Positions 28,797-38,961 of a DNA stretch of 64,000 nucleotides are shown in pieces. Within the stretch, counting starts at the first letter, position 1, and each line of letters begins with the position of its first letter. This DNA comes from Paenibacillus aceris (GTDB lineage: Bacteria > Bacillota > Bacilli > Paenibacillales > NBRC-103111), in NCBI RefSeq assembly GCF_017874035.1, contig NZ_JAGGKV010000003.1:186001-250000 (forward strand), read 5' to 3'. A program made the position numbers and the translations under genes. Under the pieces are notes generated by a model that was not told the origin of the DNA, did not search any database, and saw nothing but the letters and a program-made list of their open reading frames with translations.

Positions 28797-29177
28797 TCAG
28801 TCAGAAAGCAGTTCTTCAAATCCTTCTGGAATGGTGATATCATCGCCTGGCTTGGATTCATTCATAATCTGTCTGGCACGCGCAATCTCTGCACGCAGCT
28901 TATTCACTTGTTCCATCGGTTTCTTCACATAATGGATATACTCAACAGCAAGATGGTGGTCAGGTTTCTTGCCAGTGAACATGCGACGAAGTGAAGACAT
29001 CGCCTGATAAGCTCGCTCTTCCTTCATTCTCTTCATTTCGTAGCGCTCCACTACCTGCTCAATCTCTAAAGCCTGCTGTTCCTTGCGGGCAATGTAAGCT
29101 TCCAAGAAAGGAAATACCTCCGCGGCTTTCCTAGATGTCCTTTGAGAATTACCGTTCAATCGCATAGCACTCAGCAT
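28797..29177 (-). CDS. Hypothetical helical protein
   Basis: 126 residues and not recognised. It is strongly helical and charged, with a heptad-like stretch (EQQALEIEQVVERYEMKRMKEE) and a second one (VNKLRAEIARARQIMNES), no Cys and no signal peptide. ATG 29177 is seven bases after AGGTG. It sits downstream of a chemoreceptor-like gene in the same direction and could be cotranscribed with it. Coding is supported by the ribosome site, the lack of other ORFs and the shared terminator. Confidence 0.75.
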   Translation of the reverse strand: MLSAMRLNGNSQRTSRKAAEVFPFLEAYIARKEQQALEIEQVVERYEMKRMKEERAYQAMSSLRRMFTGKKPDHHLAVEYIHYVKKPMEQVNKLRAEIARARQIMNESKPGDDITIPEGFEELLSD

Positions 29178-29255
29178 AGTCACTCACCTATCTCCCCATG
29201 TCAACATTCATCACAGTAATCTTATTTTACACTATTAAAAGGGATTTGAGAACCA

Positions 29256-30785
29256 TTATTTCAAGATTAAATCGATTCCTACGACACCGATAGGGGTTCC
29301 CGTGTCATCTTTTATCGCTTTTGATAAAGTAATACACGGTTTTTTCGTAATAGCTGACACGTATTCCTGCGAAATAAACAGTTCACCGGCCATCGCCTGC
29401 TTCCACCACTCTCTCCCCTTCGCATTGACCAGCCCGGCTTCAGGCATTGAAAAGATGAAGGTACCGTCGGCCCGGTTCGACCATATGGCTTCAACCCCCT
29501 CTGTTTTCCTCAGAACTGCGCTTAACTGATCAGCATGCTTCATATCAACTAAAGATGTGATGTCAGGTATTAGCACAAGTGAACTAAGCAGCTGTTTCAT
29601 CTCTTGGATATTGACGTTAGTTGTTCCTTTCTTAATCTGTAAACCAACGGCTTGAATGGCTTGGATCAACTCTGCCGAGGACCGATCGAGGTTTTGGTTG
29701 ATATGCTGCAGCATCGAAACTTCTTCACGCTGCTTCTTCATTTGCGTTAGCGTGTTCTCTACACTATCCATGGTCTCATTCATCAATTCTACCACTTGTC
29801 CCAAAGAGAACCGCGTGCCAGTCACCAAGGTGGATTGCGTTTTAGTGGAACTTGTCGTACTCGCTACCAGATTATTGACATGAAGAATTAACGAGAAAAT
29901 CGTATCGATTTTTTCTTTCATAACTTTCATTTCAGTAATTCCCAGAGCGACAGATTTCTTTTCTTCTGCAACTGCTGTCACCACTTGTGCAACGCCGCTC
30001 TCGATAGCCGTCAATATTTCTGATGATTTCGTCACTGCTTCATGACTTTGCGCAGCAAGCTTCTTAATTTCCTGAGCAACAACAGAAAAGCCCCGTCCTT
30101 GTTCGCCGGCTCTTGCGGCTTCAATGGAAGCATTAAGAGCAAGCAACGACGTTTGCGAGACGACTTCGGCAATGAATGTATTGATTTCTTCAATTTTTGA
30201 CGTATGCCCAGTAAGATCCTGAATCTTCCGCTGCATCGTATCATTATTGATGTGCAGATCATTCATGACTTCATCCGTAGCGTTCAGGGAGCGGCACACA
30301 TCAACCACCGTTTCTTTGGTTTGTTCGCTCTCCTGATGCATATGCAAAGAGGAATCTAAGATTTGGTCAGCCGCCGCTGCGACCTGCTGAATCGCGGCAA
30401 AAGCCTCCTGGAGCTGCCCTACTGCTTGATTGCTGCGCTGTTTCAAATCCTCTTCTCCTTGAATGGAAGCGTCGGCAATATAAAGCAGTTGGCCAATGGA
30501 ACGGTTCACTTCCTCCACCGCCGCAGCCAATCGATCTGCAACAACCTGAGACTCCTGTATAAATGTTCTGAACTGTTCCTGTTGATCTTGGATTGCATTG
30601 CGCTCAGAAGACTTTCCAGCTTTACCGGCGGCAATTGCCACAATTCCTAAAAACAAAAAAACAGCCAAACCTGCAGCTGTAAACCAACGAGATGTAGAAA
30701 ATAAATTGATTACACTTAATGCAATACCAATGAGAATAAGTCCAAACAACCAAGCTTTCTGTTTCATCTCTGCCTGCATAAGCAA
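29256..30785 (-). CDS. Methyl-accepting chemotaxis-type protein with C-terminal sensor domain
   Basis: 509 residues. Two membrane segments (12-30 and 36-56) are separated by only a short loop, so there is no N-terminal extracellular sensor. The signalling hairpin tip is at about 213-243 ([18 protein letters not shown]). After the coiled coil, residues about 395-509 form a Cache/PDC-like domain ([20 protein letters not shown], then [22 protein letters not shown]). A sensor placed after the signalling module is the reverse of the classical order and would face the cytoplasm. Start TTG 30785 is seven bases after GGAGG; an ATG six bases further in is less well spaced. Confidence 0.85.
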   Translation of the reverse strand: MLMQAEMKQKAWLFGLILIGIALSVINLFSTSRWFTAAGLAVFLFLGIVAIAAGKAGKSSERNAIQDQQEQFRTFIQESQVVADRLAAAVEEVNRSIGQLLYIADASIQGEEDLKQRSNQAVGQLQEAFAAIQQVAAAADQILDSSLHMHQESEQTKETVVDVCRSLNATDEVMNDLHINNDTMQRKIQDLTGHTSKIEEINTFIAEVVSQTSLLALNASIEAARAGEQGRGFSVVAQEIKKLAAQSHEAVTKSSEILTAIESGVAQVVTAVAEEKKSVALGITEMKVMKEKIDTIFSLILHVNNLVASTTSSTKTQSTLVTGTRFSLGQVVELMNETMDSVENTLTQMKKQREEVSMLQHINQNLDRSSAELIQAIQAVGLQIKKGTTNVNIQEMKQLLSSLVLIPDITSLVDMKHADQLSAVLRKTEGVEAIWSNRADGTFIFSMPEAGLVNAKGREWWKQAMAGELFISQEYVSAITKKPCITLSKAIKDDTGTPIGVVGIDLILK

Positions 30786-30857
30786 TTGCTCTCCTCCCAG
30801 AAGGACAAATGTTAGATTTTGCTACATTATATCGAAAATAGGCGACGATGAAAAGGA

Positions 30858-30896
30858 ATAAAAAAAAGCAGAGACCTCACGGTCTCCGCTCTTTTT
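30858..30896. terminator. Terminator after the SASP gene
   Basis: AGCGGAGACC-GTGA-GGTCTCTGCT on the minus strand, followed by eight Ts; a T-run is also present on plus. Confidence 0.9.
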
Positions 30897-30919
30897 ATTC
30901 TCATATTATTCGTAGTTCG

Positions 30920-31048
30920 TTATTTGTTTTGATTTTGAATGTTGTTTTGTTGCTGCTTATTAGCTACCGAAGTTTCCGCAGCGAATTCTACGTCTTGAGC
31001 TACTTTCGAGTTCATGTTGTTGTTCTTGTTGTTTTTGTTCTTAGCCAT
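30920..31048 (-). CDS. Small acid-soluble spore protein, gamma type (short form)
   Basis: A 42-residue protein beginning MAKNKNNKNNNMNSKVAQDV and ending QQQNNIQNQNK, rich in Asn, Gln and Lys. It contains a single EFAAETSVANK segment, which resembles the EFA-ET cleavage repeat of gamma-type SASPs. These store amino acids in the spore core and are cut by the GPR protease at germination. Strong AGGAGG site eight bases before the ATG at 31048 and a good terminator after it. It is shorter than SspE of Bacillus and has one repeat instead of several. Confidence 0.82.
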   Translation of the reverse strand: MAKNKNNKNNNMNSKVAQDVEFAAETSVANKQQQNNIQNQNK

Positions 31049-31124
31049 GTTCAATCACCTCCTGTATGTATATGGTTTCCCAAACAGGATTTTTTATGAT
31101 GGAAATGTTTAAACAAAACTAACT

Positions 31125-31760
31125 TTACAACGACTTGGTCGGGGATAGGATCTCGTCCTTCAGCTGATTCCAAATAAGCTCAGTCACCTTGCCATTCCCT
31201 TGCTTGACGATAAATACTTTGACGGTTTTCTTACCCCATTCTTTGTATACCTGATCTTTCGTGTCAAAATACAAGTCAATTTTCTTCCCTTTAATCGCGC
31301 TTCCTGTATCAGCAACTACGCCATAGCCATAACCCGGGATAAACAAGACTGTTCCCAACGGGAAAACTCTCGTATCGGCAGCGATGGTCGATAAGGCTTT
31401 ATCGTCCCGCTTTACTTTAATCCCTGAATAGGTAATCCCGTACTCAGGATGATCCGGATTCTTGCCGGTGGATTCTTTGCCCGCATAATATCCGGTAGCC
31501 GTCACTTCAACAGATTTAAGCTTGGACAAATCAGAATCCAGCTTCGGAACATAGCGATAATTGATTTGTTGTCCTCGTTCTTGTGCTACCGGCACTGAAA
31601 CAGGTTCCGTTTCCCCCGGAATATCCATTTGATGCGGCGCTTGTATATGGCTTACGGTGTTGGCCGTGTCCCTTGTTTCTTGTCCGAAAAGCGCAATCAA
31701 AACATTCATGATCATCCATGTACCAAGCCATCTGGGCTTAGTAAATAAATCAGTAAACAT
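31125..31760 (-). CDS. 3D domain protein (YuiC/YocH-like)
   Basis: 211 residues. An N-terminal hydrophobic segment ([15 protein letters not shown]) suggests a membrane anchor or signal, then a variable linker and a C-terminal 3D domain: [57 protein letters not shown]. The Asp residues of this double-psi barrel are the presumed catalytic centre of MltA-type lytic transglycosylases; Bacillus relatives (YuiC, YocH) act on peptidoglycan. The ATG at 31760 follows GGGGAGG. Likely exported and wall-associated. Confidence 0.88.
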   Translation of the reverse strand: MFTDLFTKPRWLGTWMIMNVLIALFGQETRDTANTVSHIQAPHQMDIPGETEPVSVPVAQERGQQINYRYVPKLDSDLSKLKSVEVTATGYYAGKESTGKNPDHPEYGITYSGIKVKRDDKALSTIAADTRVFPLGTVLFIPGYGYGVVADTGSAIKGKKIDLYFDTKDQVYKEWGKKTVKVFIVKQGNGKVTELIWNQLKDEILSPTKSL

Positions 31761-31892
31761 CGTTTTGATACCTCCCCTACTATTGCAGGTTGTCCAGTTC
31801 ATTCCAGAATTAAACCTCCATATGCATACTCACTGATTAAAATGCCCCCTTTTCGTTCCCTTATACATACCCAAATGCCTTATTTTGAAAAC

Positions 31893-31925
31893 AAAAAAAG
31901 CAGAGAAGACGTCGTCTTCTCTGCT
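31893..31925 (-). terminator. Terminator after thrS
   Basis: A near-perfect palindromic stem (AGCAGAGAAGACG facing CGTCTTCTCTGCT) followed by seven Ts on the minus strand. Confidence 0.92.
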
Positions 31926-31939
31926 TCGCTTTTATGAAT

Positions 31940-33874
31940 TTAAAGTTTTTTGCTAATCTCTTCATTGATCATGCCAATGACCTGTTCAATTGGGTGAGTG
32001 CCCAAGTCGCCTTGACCGCGTTTGCGGACTGAAAGGCTTTCATTCGTCACTTCATTTTCACCGACAACTAGCATGAATGGAATTTTCTCCAGCTGTGCCT
32101 CGCGAATCTTGTAACCCAGCTTCTCATTGCGGTTATCCGCTTCAACACGAATGCCTGCAGCCAATAAACGCTCAGTAACCTTATTCGAGAACTCCTCAAA
32201 TGCAGGCGATACCGGAATAACTTTGGCTTGCACCGGCATTAACCAAGTCGGCAATGCACCTGCAAAATTTTCGAGCAGGAAAGCTGTCATCCGTTCCATA
32301 GTCGAGATGATTCCTCTATGAATGACAACCGGACGATGCTTCTGGCCATCTTCCCCTGTATATTCAAGTTGGAAACGCTCTGGCAACAAGAAATCGATTT
32401 GCGCAGTAGAGAGAGTTTCCTCTTTCTTAAGCGCGGTTTTGATTTGAACGTCAAGCTTAGGTCCGTAGAATGCCGCTTCACCTTCAGCTTCGTAGAACGG
32501 TAATCCTAACTCTTCAACCACTTCACGCAGCATGCGTTGGGAAGTTTCCCACATTTGATCGTCTTGGAAATATTTCTCGGTATCCTTAGGATCACGGTAG
32601 GATAAACGGAAACGGTAGTCAGTAATCCCGAAATCCGCATATACTTGACGAATCAGAGTGACAACGCGAGAGAATTCTTCCTTGATCTGATCCAGACGGC
32701 AGAAGATGTGCGCATCGTTCAATGTCATCGCACGAACACGGTGCAGTCCAGTTAAAGCACCGGACATTTCGTAGCGATGCATAGTGCCAAGCTCAGCAAT
32801 TCGAACTGGCAGATCGCGGTAGCTGCGCATATCGCTCTTATAGACCATCATGTGATGCGGGCAGTTCATTGGACGAAGAACAAGCTCTTCATTGTCCATC
32901 ACCATTTTCGGGAACATATCTTCGTGATAGTGATCCCAGTGACCGGAAGTTTTGTACAGCTCCACGTTAGCAAGCACTGGAGTGTAAACGTGTTGGTAAC
33001 CTAAACGTTCTTCCAAATCTACAATGTAGCGTTCCATTGTGCGTCGCAATTTAGCGCCGTTTGGCAGCCAAAGCGGCAAGCCTTGACCAACTTCGCGGGA
33101 GAAAGCAAACATTTTAAGTTCTCTGCCCAGCTTGCGGTGGTCACGTTTCTTGGCTTCTTCAAGCAAATGCAAATGCTCATCCAGCTGCGCTTTTTTAGGG
33201 AATGCTGTTCCGTAAATACGCTGCAGCATTTTGTTCTTAGCGTCACCGCGCCAGTATGCACCCGCTACGCTTAGCAATTTGAAAGCCTTAATCTTGCCAG
33301 TGGAAGGCAGATGCGGCCCGCGGCATAAATCAAAGAATTCACCTTGGTCGTAAATAGTAAGCACGGCATCCTCAGGCAGATCGCGAATGAGCTCAAGCTT
33401 ATAAGGATCTTCCATTTCAGTGAAAATGCGAATCGCTTCCTCACGGGAAACCACGCGGCGAGTAATCGCCAGGTTCTCATTGGAGATGCGTTCCATTTCC
33501 TTCTCAATTTTCACCAAATCTTCAGGATTCAGCGGTGTTTCCAAATCGATGTCATAGTAGAATCCATCTTCAATGACAGGTCCTATTCCTAGCTTTACAG
33601 CTTTGTCGCCATAAATTCGTTTAATAGCTTGAGCCATCAAATGTGCAGTACTGTGACGATACATTTCTAAACCCGCTTCATTATCGAGCGTCAAAATTTC
33701 AACATCTGCATCATTTTCCAAAGAGAATGACAAATCGACTGATTTTCCGTTCACTTTGCCGCCTACCGCATTTTTCTTCAGCCCGGAAGAAATGGATTCC
33801 GCCACTTGTTCAATGGTCGTTCCAACTGCGTACTCTCTCACTGCGCCATCTGGTAATTTCACTTGTACAACCAT
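31940..33874 (-). CDS. thrS: Threonyl-tRNA synthetase
   Basis: 644 residues from the ATG at 33874 (after AGGAGG). Domain order: TGS ([19 protein letters not shown]), editing/SAD domain with [17 protein letters not shown] and [17 protein letters not shown], then the class II catalytic core (motif 2 [26 protein letters not shown], with the zinc-binding Cys in [12 protein letters not shown]) and the anticodon-binding domain ([15 protein letters not shown]-like region near the end). Expression is controlled by the T-box leader upstream. Confidence 0.97.
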   Translation of the reverse strand: MVVQVKLPDGAVREYAVGTTIEQVAESISSGLKKNAVGGKVNGKSVDLSFSLENDADVEILTLDNEAGLEMYRHSTAHLMAQAIKRIYGDKAVKLGIGPVIEDGFYYDIDLETPLNPEDLVKIEKEMERISNENLAITRRVVSREEAIRIFTEMEDPYKLELIRDLPEDAVLTIYDQGEFFDLCRGPHLPSTGKIKAFKLLSVAGAYWRGDAKNKMLQRIYGTAFPKKAQLDEHLHLLEEAKKRDHRKLGRELKMFAFSREVGQGLPLWLPNGAKLRRTMERYIVDLEERLGYQHVYTPVLANVELYKTSGHWDHYHEDMFPKMVMDNEELVLRPMNCPHHMMVYKSDMRSYRDLPVRIAELGTMHRYEMSGALTGLHRVRAMTLNDAHIFCRLDQIKEEFSRVVTLIRQVYADFGITDYRFRLSYRDPKDTEKYFQDDQMWETSQRMLREVVEELGLPFYEAEGEAAFYGPKLDVQIKTALKKEETLSTAQIDFLLPERFQLEYTGEDGQKHRPVVIHRGIISTMERMTAFLLENFAGALPTWLMPVQAKVIPVSPAFEEFSNKVTERLLAAGIRVEADNRNEKLGYKIREAQLEKIPFMLVVGENEVTNESLSVRKRGQGDLGTHPIEQVIGMINEEISKKL

Positions 33875-33903
33875 TTTCGTTCCTCCTGTATATGTGATTG
33901 AAC

Positions 33904-34190
33904 GCAAAAAAGCACACTGCATCCCAAAAGGGACGAGTGCGCTCAGCTCGTGGTTCCACCCTAGTTCGATTCGCTGCATGACCTACAGGCACATGGCGAA
34001 TCCTCATCAGCATTCGATAACGGGAATGACTCCGGTGTTGTATACTAGCGAACCTGCAAGTCAGGCCGAATTCCACAACACGGCTACAAAGGGGTAAACA
34101 ATCTGATTCGCTGAAGGAGATTGCAGCCTAGTCTCCTCTCTCTGTGCAGTTCTTGCAGAAAGTTCCTGTCTTTGATTTTAACGCCTTCGA
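33904..34190 (-). promoter_or_regulatory. T-box leader of thrS
   Basis: The conserved T-box AGGGTGGAACCACGAG is on the minus strand at about 33948-33964. A terminator follows (GAGTGC.. facing ..GCACTC region ending in TTTTTTGC near 33905-33912) that competes with the antiterminator. The leader reaches back to about 34190, with a GGCTGCAA apical segment in stem I. Uncharged tRNA-Thr binding lets transcription continue. I cannot place the Thr specifier codon with certainty; ACC in TTTACCCC is a candidate. Confidence 0.92.
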
Positions 34191-34195
34191 ACATT

Positions 34196-34224
34196 ATTAT
34201 AATTGGCTCTTCGTTCAAGGTCAA
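34196..34224 (-). promoter_or_regulatory. thrS promoter
   Basis: Minus-strand TTGACC (34224-34219) and TATAAT (34201-34196) are 17 bp apart. The -35 overlaps the ytxC stop codon. Confidence 0.75.
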
Positions 34225-35162
34225 GGGGATAGTTGATCCTGCTTCTTAGCTTCCCCTAAATAGATGTCACATGTGCGGCAATATGAACACACTGTAGTTC
34301 GATCCTCAAAGATTTGCCTGATCGTTTTGATCACCGTCATCTCGGGATCTCTTGTGTGAATATAGATATTTGCAGGAGATACCGTTATCAATGTACTAAC
34401 AATCATATCTTCGAAGTTAATATCCTTCTCCAGTACTTCCAATTTAAACGTAGCATCAAATTCATTCGCATCAATAAGCTCTAGCCGATCATTCAAAATA
34501 ACAAACTCGTGCCCGCCTTTGTGAATGAGATGAACAACCGGAATTTTGGCCTCCTGGATATACACAAAATATTGCAAAAGAGAAATAAATTCCTGGTACT
34601 GACGATCCATCAAATATTCATCAATCGCATATTCCGCAACTTCCCGCAGCTCGTCCGTATAATCCTGCAACCGGAAGAGGAGAAAGCCATCCAAGCTAAG
34701 CCGCGACGATTCCTCTAAGGCCAACATCAGCTGCTCGACTAATACTTGCTTGCGGCGCTTCATGCCAAAGCTGCTGTTTAGAACGGGTAAGTCCTCCAGC
34801 CCAGTTTCCGTATGCAGCGATTGCTTACAATACCCTTCAATTGCTTCTAAGTCCTCTATGGCATCATATTTAAATTCCTTCATAAGCAGATTCCGCAAAA
34901 TGCCTGATTCCTTATCCGTGATGATATGATCAGCCAAAACACCGGCTAGACTCGGCATCATTTGATTACGAATTGTTGGAGCCTCCTGCTCCGACAGCAT
35001 CGCCTCCAGGCGAATAAATGCATGTGATTCTGTCCATTCGTAGTCGATTGTCCATTCACTTTCAACGATATGTAAAAGCTGCAGCTCACGTTCTATTTGA
35101 GCGCTTAGCGAACGCACATATAGCTCATCAACTTTCATGATCACGATAGCAAACAGTTCCAT
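34221..35162 (-). CDS. ytxC: Putative sporulation protein YtxC
   Basis: 313 residues. The C-terminal half (LRLQDYTDELREVAEYAIDEYLMDRQYQEFISLLQYFV, then EFVILNDRL and ILVSPANIYIHT-type segments) resembles YtxC, and in Bacillus ytxC also lies next to thrS. An odd C-terminal CSYCRTC cluster could bind a metal. The ATG at 35162 follows AAGGAG; upstream in-frame codons have no ribosome site. The precise role in sporulation is unknown. Confidence 0.82.
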   Translation of the reverse strand: MELFAIVIMKVDELYVRSLSAQIERELQLLHIVESEWTIDYEWTESHAFIRLEAMLSEQEAPTIRNQMMPSLAGVLADHIITDKESGILRNLLMKEFKYDAIEDLEAIEGYCKQSLHTETGLEDLPVLNSSFGMKRRKQVLVEQLMLALEESSRLSLDGFLLFRLQDYTDELREVAEYAIDEYLMDRQYQEFISLLQYFVYIQEAKIPVVHLIHKGGHEFVILNDRLELIDANEFDATFKLEVLEKDINFEDMIVSTLITVSPANIYIHTRDPEMTVIKTIRQIFEDRTTVCSYCRTCDIYLGEAKKQDQLSP

Positions 35163-35357
35163 GTCCTCACTCCTTCCATCTATACATCCTCCTCTTAAGA
35201 GTATATGGTCGATAGGTAGGAGATATACAACGAACAAATTGCCATTTCCTTTCAGCTTTCTTTATCAAATCTTTATGTAAAGTGACTCCATTCCCGTAAG
35301 TTTTCATGCTATGATATTCATTATAGTGCTTTAGACGCATATTTGGAGTGAGTATCC

Positions 35358-36446
35358 ATGCATATTGACGCATACCAATTGCACAGACACGGTTGGAACC
35401 GTAAGTTACTGAACACGTATTGGTTCCTTGTGATGCTTCAACTGCCCTTCGAATTTCTCTATTCTCTTACAGCGCAACGGGATGTATCCAGTATACTGGG
35501 TCATTTATGTAATTCTGTTCTCATCCTAATTCTGCTAGAGATCACAAATAAATGTTATACAAAGCTGCTGGATTATCAAATCATTAGCGGCGGTGCGATC
35601 TTGTCATTCACCATTATTTACTTCAATTATGAAGTTAAAATGGCTGTCCTCTATCTACTGCTCCCGATATTTGTCTCTATCTTTTACCATCAACTTTCCA
35701 AAATCGTTTATTCTGTAGCCTTGACCCTGCTATCATTATCCATACTTTTTGCTGTAAGATTGAGTATACTCTCAGGTTATACATTTGCGGATCTTCTGAC
35801 CATTCTGCCGGTGCTTAGTATTTTTTCGATTATCATATCCGGGATTATGAAACGCGGCGTCGAGATCCTGGACAATTTACAGGCAACGACTGAGCTGAAA
35901 CAGGAGCTATTGATCAAAAATATTATCATGGACAAGCTTTCCAAGACGGATGCGTTAACCGATCTATACAATCATATTACCTTTCATGAGTACTTAGATG
36001 AGCTGATCACGCAAAACGCATCAGGTCATTTCTGCTTCCATATCGCCTTGCTCGACATCGACAATTTCAAAAAAGTCAACGATACCTACGGTCACAGAGC
36101 AGGTGACGCCGTCTTAAAAAACGTAAGCAGCACCTTGAAAAATCGTGTAGGTCCCAATGATTTTGTGGCTAGATACGGCGGTGAAGAGTTTGCCATCATT
36201 TTCACAGAGAAGAACACCGATGAAGTGTTTGACTTGCTGGAACGAATCCGTTGGCATATTTCTCAAGTGAAACATGAGGAACTGAACGAAAACTCGGTCA
36301 CGATCTCGATCGGACTCTGTGAGTACATGCCAGGGACCTCCAAAGAATTGCTTTTTGCAGGCGCCGATCAATCCTTGTACATCGCAAAGAAAACAGGTAA
36401 AAATAAAACGGTCATCCACACAGCCCCCTTAAAAGAAGCAAACTAA
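35358..36446 (+). CDS. Membrane-bound diguanylate cyclase (GGDEF)
   Basis: 362 residues: about six membrane segments in the first 175, a short coiled linker, then a GGDEF domain (about 195-355) with LSKTDALTDLYNH, DIDNFKKVNDTYGHRAGD and the active-site loop RYGGEEF. The active-site sequence is intact, so c-di-GMP synthesis is likely. The RxxD inhibitory site normally found a few residues before the loop is missing (VGPND). No EAL or PilZ gene lies nearby. Divergent from ytxC. Confidence 0.9.
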   Translation: MHIDAYQLHRHGWNRKLLNTYWFLVMLQLPFEFLYSLTAQRDVSSILGHLCNSVLILILLEITNKCYTKLLDYQIISGGAILSFTIIYFNYEVKMAVLYLLLPIFVSIFYHQLSKIVYSVALTLLSLSILFAVRLSILSGYTFADLLTILPVLSIFSIIISGIMKRGVEILDNLQATTELKQELLIKNIIMDKLSKTDALTDLYNHITFHEYLDELITQNASGHFCFHIALLDIDNFKKVNDTYGHRAGDAVLKNVSSTLKNRVGPNDFVARYGGEEFAIIFTEKNTDEVFDLLERIRWHISQVKHEELNENSVTISIGLCEYMPGTSKELLFAGADQSLYIAKKTGKNKTVIHTAPLKEAN

Positions 36447-36461
36447 ACTTAAAAACAAAGA

Positions 36462-36501
36462 AAAGCCTCCATCCACGAAAAAGTGGTATGGAAGCTTTTT
36501 T
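36462..36501. terminator. Bidirectional terminator between GGDEF gene and mqnC
   Basis: AGCCTCCATCCAC and GTGGTATGGAAGCT pair around GAAAAA, followed by six Ts on plus and by TTTTC on minus. Confidence 0.85.
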
Positions 36502-36515
36502 ATTCGCAAATAAAA

Positions 36516-37652
36516 TTAGTTCTGCATCACGAAATCTTTATCGACTTTGACATTCTCGTCATCGAAAACACGCAGGATCTGGTATTTCGTATTCCGCTGC
36601 GCCGGGATTTTGCCCGCTTGGCGGATGATGTCCAGCGTTGAGGAGACGTTGACCTTATGCGTCGTACCCGCCGCGGAAACCACGTTCTCTTCAATCATTG
36701 TAGAGCCGAAATCATTGCAGCCATAGCTCAAAGTCTGCTTACCGACCTCAGGTCCCATCGTTACCCAAGAAGATTGGAAGTTAGGTACATTATCAAGCAT
36801 AATTCGGCTGATCGCCAAAGTTTTCAAATATTCTTCAGGCGTTACTTTCTCCGCCTTCATGTTCGTGTTATCCGGTTGGAACGTCCATGGAATGAAAGCC
36901 AAGAAACCAGGCGTGTTCAGCTTCTGCATCAGCACATCGTCCTGAGCGTCACGGATACGCAGCATGTGAAGCGCCCGCTCTTCCATCGATTCACCGAAGC
37001 CAATAACCATGGTACCCGTGGTATGCATACCGATTTTGTGAGCTGTTTGCATGACGTTCATCCAATCGCGCCATGAACCTTTGAGCTTGCTGATTTTGCG
37101 TCTCGTCCGGTCATCCAGTATTTCGGCGCCGCCGCCAGGCAGAGAATCCAGTCCGGCTTCATGCAATTGACGAATGACTTCTTCCAGCGACAAGCCGTCA
37201 GAGACGTCTTTCATTTTCATAATTTCAGCTGGCGAGAAGGAGTGCATCGTAATATCAAAACGTTTCTTAATCTCACGAAGGATATTCGTGTAATAGCTAA
37301 ATGGCAGGTTCGGATTCGTTCCGCCCTGCATCAGAATTTCAGTACCGTTCACATCCAAAGTCTCTTGAATCTTCTGGAAAATAGTTTCGTCCGGCAATAC
37401 ATAGCCTTCCGCCGAGCCCGGTGCACGATAAAACGCACAGAATCTGCAGTAGACGTCACAAATATTCGTATAGTTGATATTCCGGCCAATAACAAACGTT
37501 GTAATTGGATCCGGATGCCACTTTTTCATAATCTGATTCGCAGTGTCGCCAATTTTCTCTATTTGATCGGATTCGAACAGTGTAATGCATTCTTCTACAT
37601 CAATTCGCCCGCCTGATTGTGCTTTATTTAAAATACGATCGATCGGTTTCAC
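36516..37652 (-). CDS. mqnC: Cyclic dehypoxanthinyl futalosine synthase
   Basis: 378 residues, radical SAM. Cluster motif CDVYCRFCAFYR after NINYTNI, then EILMQGGTNP and LPGGGAEILDDRTR, all characteristic of MqnC. It catalyses the cyclisation step of the futalosine route to menaquinone. Start GTG 37652 is seven bases after AAGGAG. The other futalosine genes (mqnA, mqnD, mqnE) are not in this window. Confidence 0.92.
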   Translation of the reverse strand: MKPIDRILNKAQSGGRIDVEECITLFESDQIEKIGDTANQIMKKWHPDPITTFVIGRNINYTNICDVYCRFCAFYRAPGSAEGYVLPDETIFQKIQETLDVNGTEILMQGGTNPNLPFSYYTNILREIKKRFDITMHSFSPAEIMKMKDVSDGLSLEEVIRQLHEAGLDSLPGGGAEILDDRTRRKISKLKGSWRDWMNVMQTAHKIGMHTTGTMVIGFGESMEERALHMLRIRDAQDDVLMQKLNTPGFLAFIPWTFQPDNTNMKAEKVTPEEYLKTLAISRIMLDNVPNFQSSWVTMGPEVGKQTLSYGCNDFGSTMIEENVVSAAGTTHKVNVSSTLDIIRQAGKIPAQRNTKYQILRVFDDENVKVDKDFVMQN

Positions 37653-37712
37653 AGCTCTTCACTCCTTTAATTTCTGATAGCTCGTATCCATTTATCGTAC
37701 CATACTCATGTC

Positions 37713-37737
37713 AAAAAAGCAGCAAAATGCTGCTTTT
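37713..37737 (-). terminator. Terminator after metC
   Basis: AAGCAGCA-TTT-TGCTGCTT on the minus strand followed by Ts; about 50 bases after the metC stop. Confidence 0.88.
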
Positions 37738-37788
37738 CATCAGGAGGAACCTTTTGCAAATATGACTATTCTGGGAATTCCGTCACGT

Positions 37789-38961
37789 TTATCCGCGAAG
37801 CGCTTGTTCCAAATCTTCAATGATATCTTCAATATCTTCAAGCCCTACCGAATAGCGGACAAGGCCGTCTGTAATTCCTCTCTGCAAACGAACTTCCCTT
37901 GGCATAGCTGCATGAGACATCATGGCCGGATAGGATAAGATGCTTTCAACGGCGCCTAGGGAAACGGCAACGAGCGGAATGCGAACTTTGCTCAACAGTT
38001 TCTTCGCTTTCTCGCCGGAGCCTACATCGAATGAAACAACCGCTCCATAGCCAAGGGACTGCTTCTCGTGAATCTCTTTGCGAGGATGGTTCGGCAGGCC
38101 TGGATAATAAACAACCTCAATGTCCGGCTGCTCAGACAGCCATTGCGCCAATCGTCTGGCGCTTGTCTCGGAAGCTTCCATACGGGCCTTCAAGGTTTTC
38201 ATCCCGCGGATGAGCAGCCAAGAATCTTGAATGCCTAAGACGTTCCCTAAACCGTTCTGAATCTGCTTCATTCTGCGGCCCAGACTTTCATTGGCTACTA
38301 CAGCCAGTCCAGCCAGAACGTCACTGTGCCCGCCCAGGAATTTGGTAGCACTGTGAAGCACGATATCAATACCAAGCTCGATTGGACGTTGATGATAAGG
38401 TGTCATGAATGTATTGTCCAACATCGTCAGCAAATCGTGCTCTTTGGCAAAAGCAGCGACCTCCGCGATGTCTGTAATTTTTAGCGTTGGATTCGAAGGA
38501 GTTTCAAGGAACACCGCTTTTGTGTTAGAACGCAGCGCTGCACGAACTTGCGCGATATCGGTCATATCCACGAAAGTGGACTCGACCCCCATCCGATTCA
38601 TAATCGTTGTAAGCAAGCGGTATGTACCGCCATACACGTCTTCCGTTACAATGACATGATCTCCTTGTGAAAGGAGCATGAAAGCCGAGGAAATCGCGGC
38701 CATGCCGGAAGCAAAGGCGAAGCCGCGCGTTCCCCCTTCGAGTACTGTAATATAGTCCTCCAGAGCTTGACGGGTAGGATTGCCAGAACGCGTATAGTCA
38801 TACTCTGGAGAAACCTCCAAATCGGCTTGATGGAAGGTTGACGCCTGATATAAGGGCACGCTGGAAGCGCCTGTTGCTTCATCAATCTCAGCGCCAAAGT
38901 GTATGAGCCTTGTAGCGAATTTGCCGTGAGGCTTGCGTTTATCGTTAGATGAATGGCTCAT
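37789..38961 (-). CDS. metC: Cystathionine beta-lyase (MetC type)
   Basis: 390 residues of the Cys/Met metabolism PLP family. Motifs: YDYTRSGNPTR, FASGMAAISS, LDNTFMTPYHQRPIELG and the PLP lysine in HSATKFLGGHSDVLAG. It converts cystathionine to homocysteine, following metI in the same order as in Bacillus subtilis. Its ATG shares one base with the metI stop (TAATG). The reaction is assigned from operon order, since members of this family are hard to tell apart. Confidence 0.88.
   Translation of the reverse strand: MSHSSNDKRKPHGKFATRLIHFGAEIDEATGASSVPLYQASTFHQADLEVSPEYDYTRSGNPTRQALEDYITVLEGGTRGFAFASGMAAISSAFMLLSQGDHVIVTEDVYGGTYRLLTTIMNRMGVESTFVDMTDIAQVRAALRSNTKAVFLETPSNPTLKITDIAEVAAFAKEHDLLTMLDNTFMTPYHQRPIELGIDIVLHSATKFLGGHSDVLAGLAVVANESLGRRMKQIQNGLGNVLGIQDSWLLIRGMKTLKARMEASETSARRLAQWLSEQPDIEVVYYPGLPNHPRKEIHEKQSLGYGAVVSFDVGSGEKAKKLLSKVRIPLVAVSLGAVESILSYPAMMSHAAMPREVRLQRGITDGLVRYSVGLEDIEDIIEDLEQALRG

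Noticed and set aside
31049-31080. Sigma-G promoter before the SASP gene
   Set aside because: A CATATAC-like -10 and a TCATA -35 are present, but spacing (20 bp) is too wide to claim it.
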